Below are positions 63,907 through 64,000 of a stretch of 64,000 nucleotides of DNA, piece after piece. Within the stretch, counting starts at the first letter, position 1; every line of letters starts with the position of its first letter. The DNA is from Opitutia bacterium (GTDB lineage Bacteria > Verrucomicrobiota > Verrucomicrobiia > Opitutales > UBA953). A program made the translations under genes and the position numbers. The notes below the pieces were generated by a model, which saw only the letters and a program-made list of their open reading frames with translations, was not told where the DNA came from and did no database searches. Location: assembly GCA_003569165.1 (NCBI GenBank), contig BGOI01000006.1:1-64000 (forward strand), in the 5' to 3' direction.

Positions 63907-64000
63907 GAATCCTTTTCGTGACTCCCGAGTTGGCGCCTTGGTCCAAGGCCGGCGGACTCGGCGACGCCACCGTGGCGCTGGGTAAAGCCTTGGCGGCCAT
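63903..64000 (+). CDS. glgA: Glycogen synthase GlgA, 5' end only
   Basis: The first 32 residues (MRILFVTPELAPWSKAGGLGD and onward) match the N-terminus of ADP-glucose-dependent glycogen synthase, including the KAGGLGD nucleotide-binding motif. The rest lies beyond the window. It overlaps the exosortase stop by four bases. Together with glgP at 51.8-54.3 kb it points to glycogen storage. Confidence 0.93.
   Translation, partial: MRILFVTPELAPWSKAGGLGDATVALGKALAA

Overview
The window is GC-rich and densely coding. It looks like chromosomal DNA of a Verrucomicrobiota bacterium, probably an Opitutia/Opitutae-like member. This is an inference from gene content: two PVC-type CxxCH heme-binding proteins, two secreted Cys-type sulfatases, a Tat-exported Gfo/Idh/MocA protein, a ceramidase-like hydrolase, an exosortase, and a dnaG-rpoD pair with unusual features. 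I saw no rRNA, tRNA, CRISPR array, phage or insertion sequence.

Layout. 1-8.1 kb: the 3' part of a heme-binding protein, a TPR lipoprotein, dnaG, rpoD, a small lipoprotein and ychF, closed by a clear terminator. 8.1-14.5 kb: a sulfatase, a lipoprotein, a fused ResB-CcsA (CcsBA) cytochrome c synthetase broken by many single-base shifts, a NusG paralogue and a YhcH protein. 14.5-24.6 kb: a tightly packed, mostly plus-strand housekeeping run (esterase, pyrF, ispD, menB, an MnmM-like methylase, a TIGR01777 epimerase, a LysM lipoprotein, recF, secG, a LolA-like protein, a Nif3-like protein, gluQ). 24.6-26.2 kb: two tandem exported thioredoxin-like proteins. 26.3-33.5 kb: a complete-looking assimilatory sulfate reduction block (CbiX-type chelatase, cobA, cysI, cysH, cysD, cysNC), followed by a sulfatase. 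35-43.5 kb: minus-strand genes for exported catabolic proteins and an umuDC pair behind a perfect palindromic SOS-type operator. The gaps between these genes carry a family of palindromic repeats. 43.4-49.6 kb: cysK, infA, tadA, an exported superoxide dismutase, and a carbohydrate-directed trio (two esterases and a beta-helix protein). 49.6-56.8 kb: an NMP kinase-like protein, an unknown exported protein, glycogen phosphorylase and an acyltransferase/acyl-ligase fusion. 56.8-64 kb: a Yej/Opp-type peptide ABC importer, an exosortase, and the start of glgA.

How it works together. The Cys block turns sulfate into sulfide: CysD/CysNC activate sulfate, an iron-sulfur CysH reduces APS, and siroheme CysI reduces sulfite. 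CobA and the CbiX-type chelatase supply siroheme, and CysK 10 kb away makes cysteine. CcsBA would mature the CxxCH proteins. GlgP and GlgA handle glycogen.

Most interesting signals. (1) An intergenic double-hairpin repeat family at 35-43.5 kb has a fixed 5-9-4-9-2-9-4-9-5 layout, arm changes that keep pairing, and near-complementary loops. (2) DnaG lacks three of the four zinc ligands. (3) Many compensating single-base frameshifts sit in a few short patches; these look more like unpolished assembly than gene decay. (4) A perfect 24-base palindrome lies seven bases upstream of umuD.
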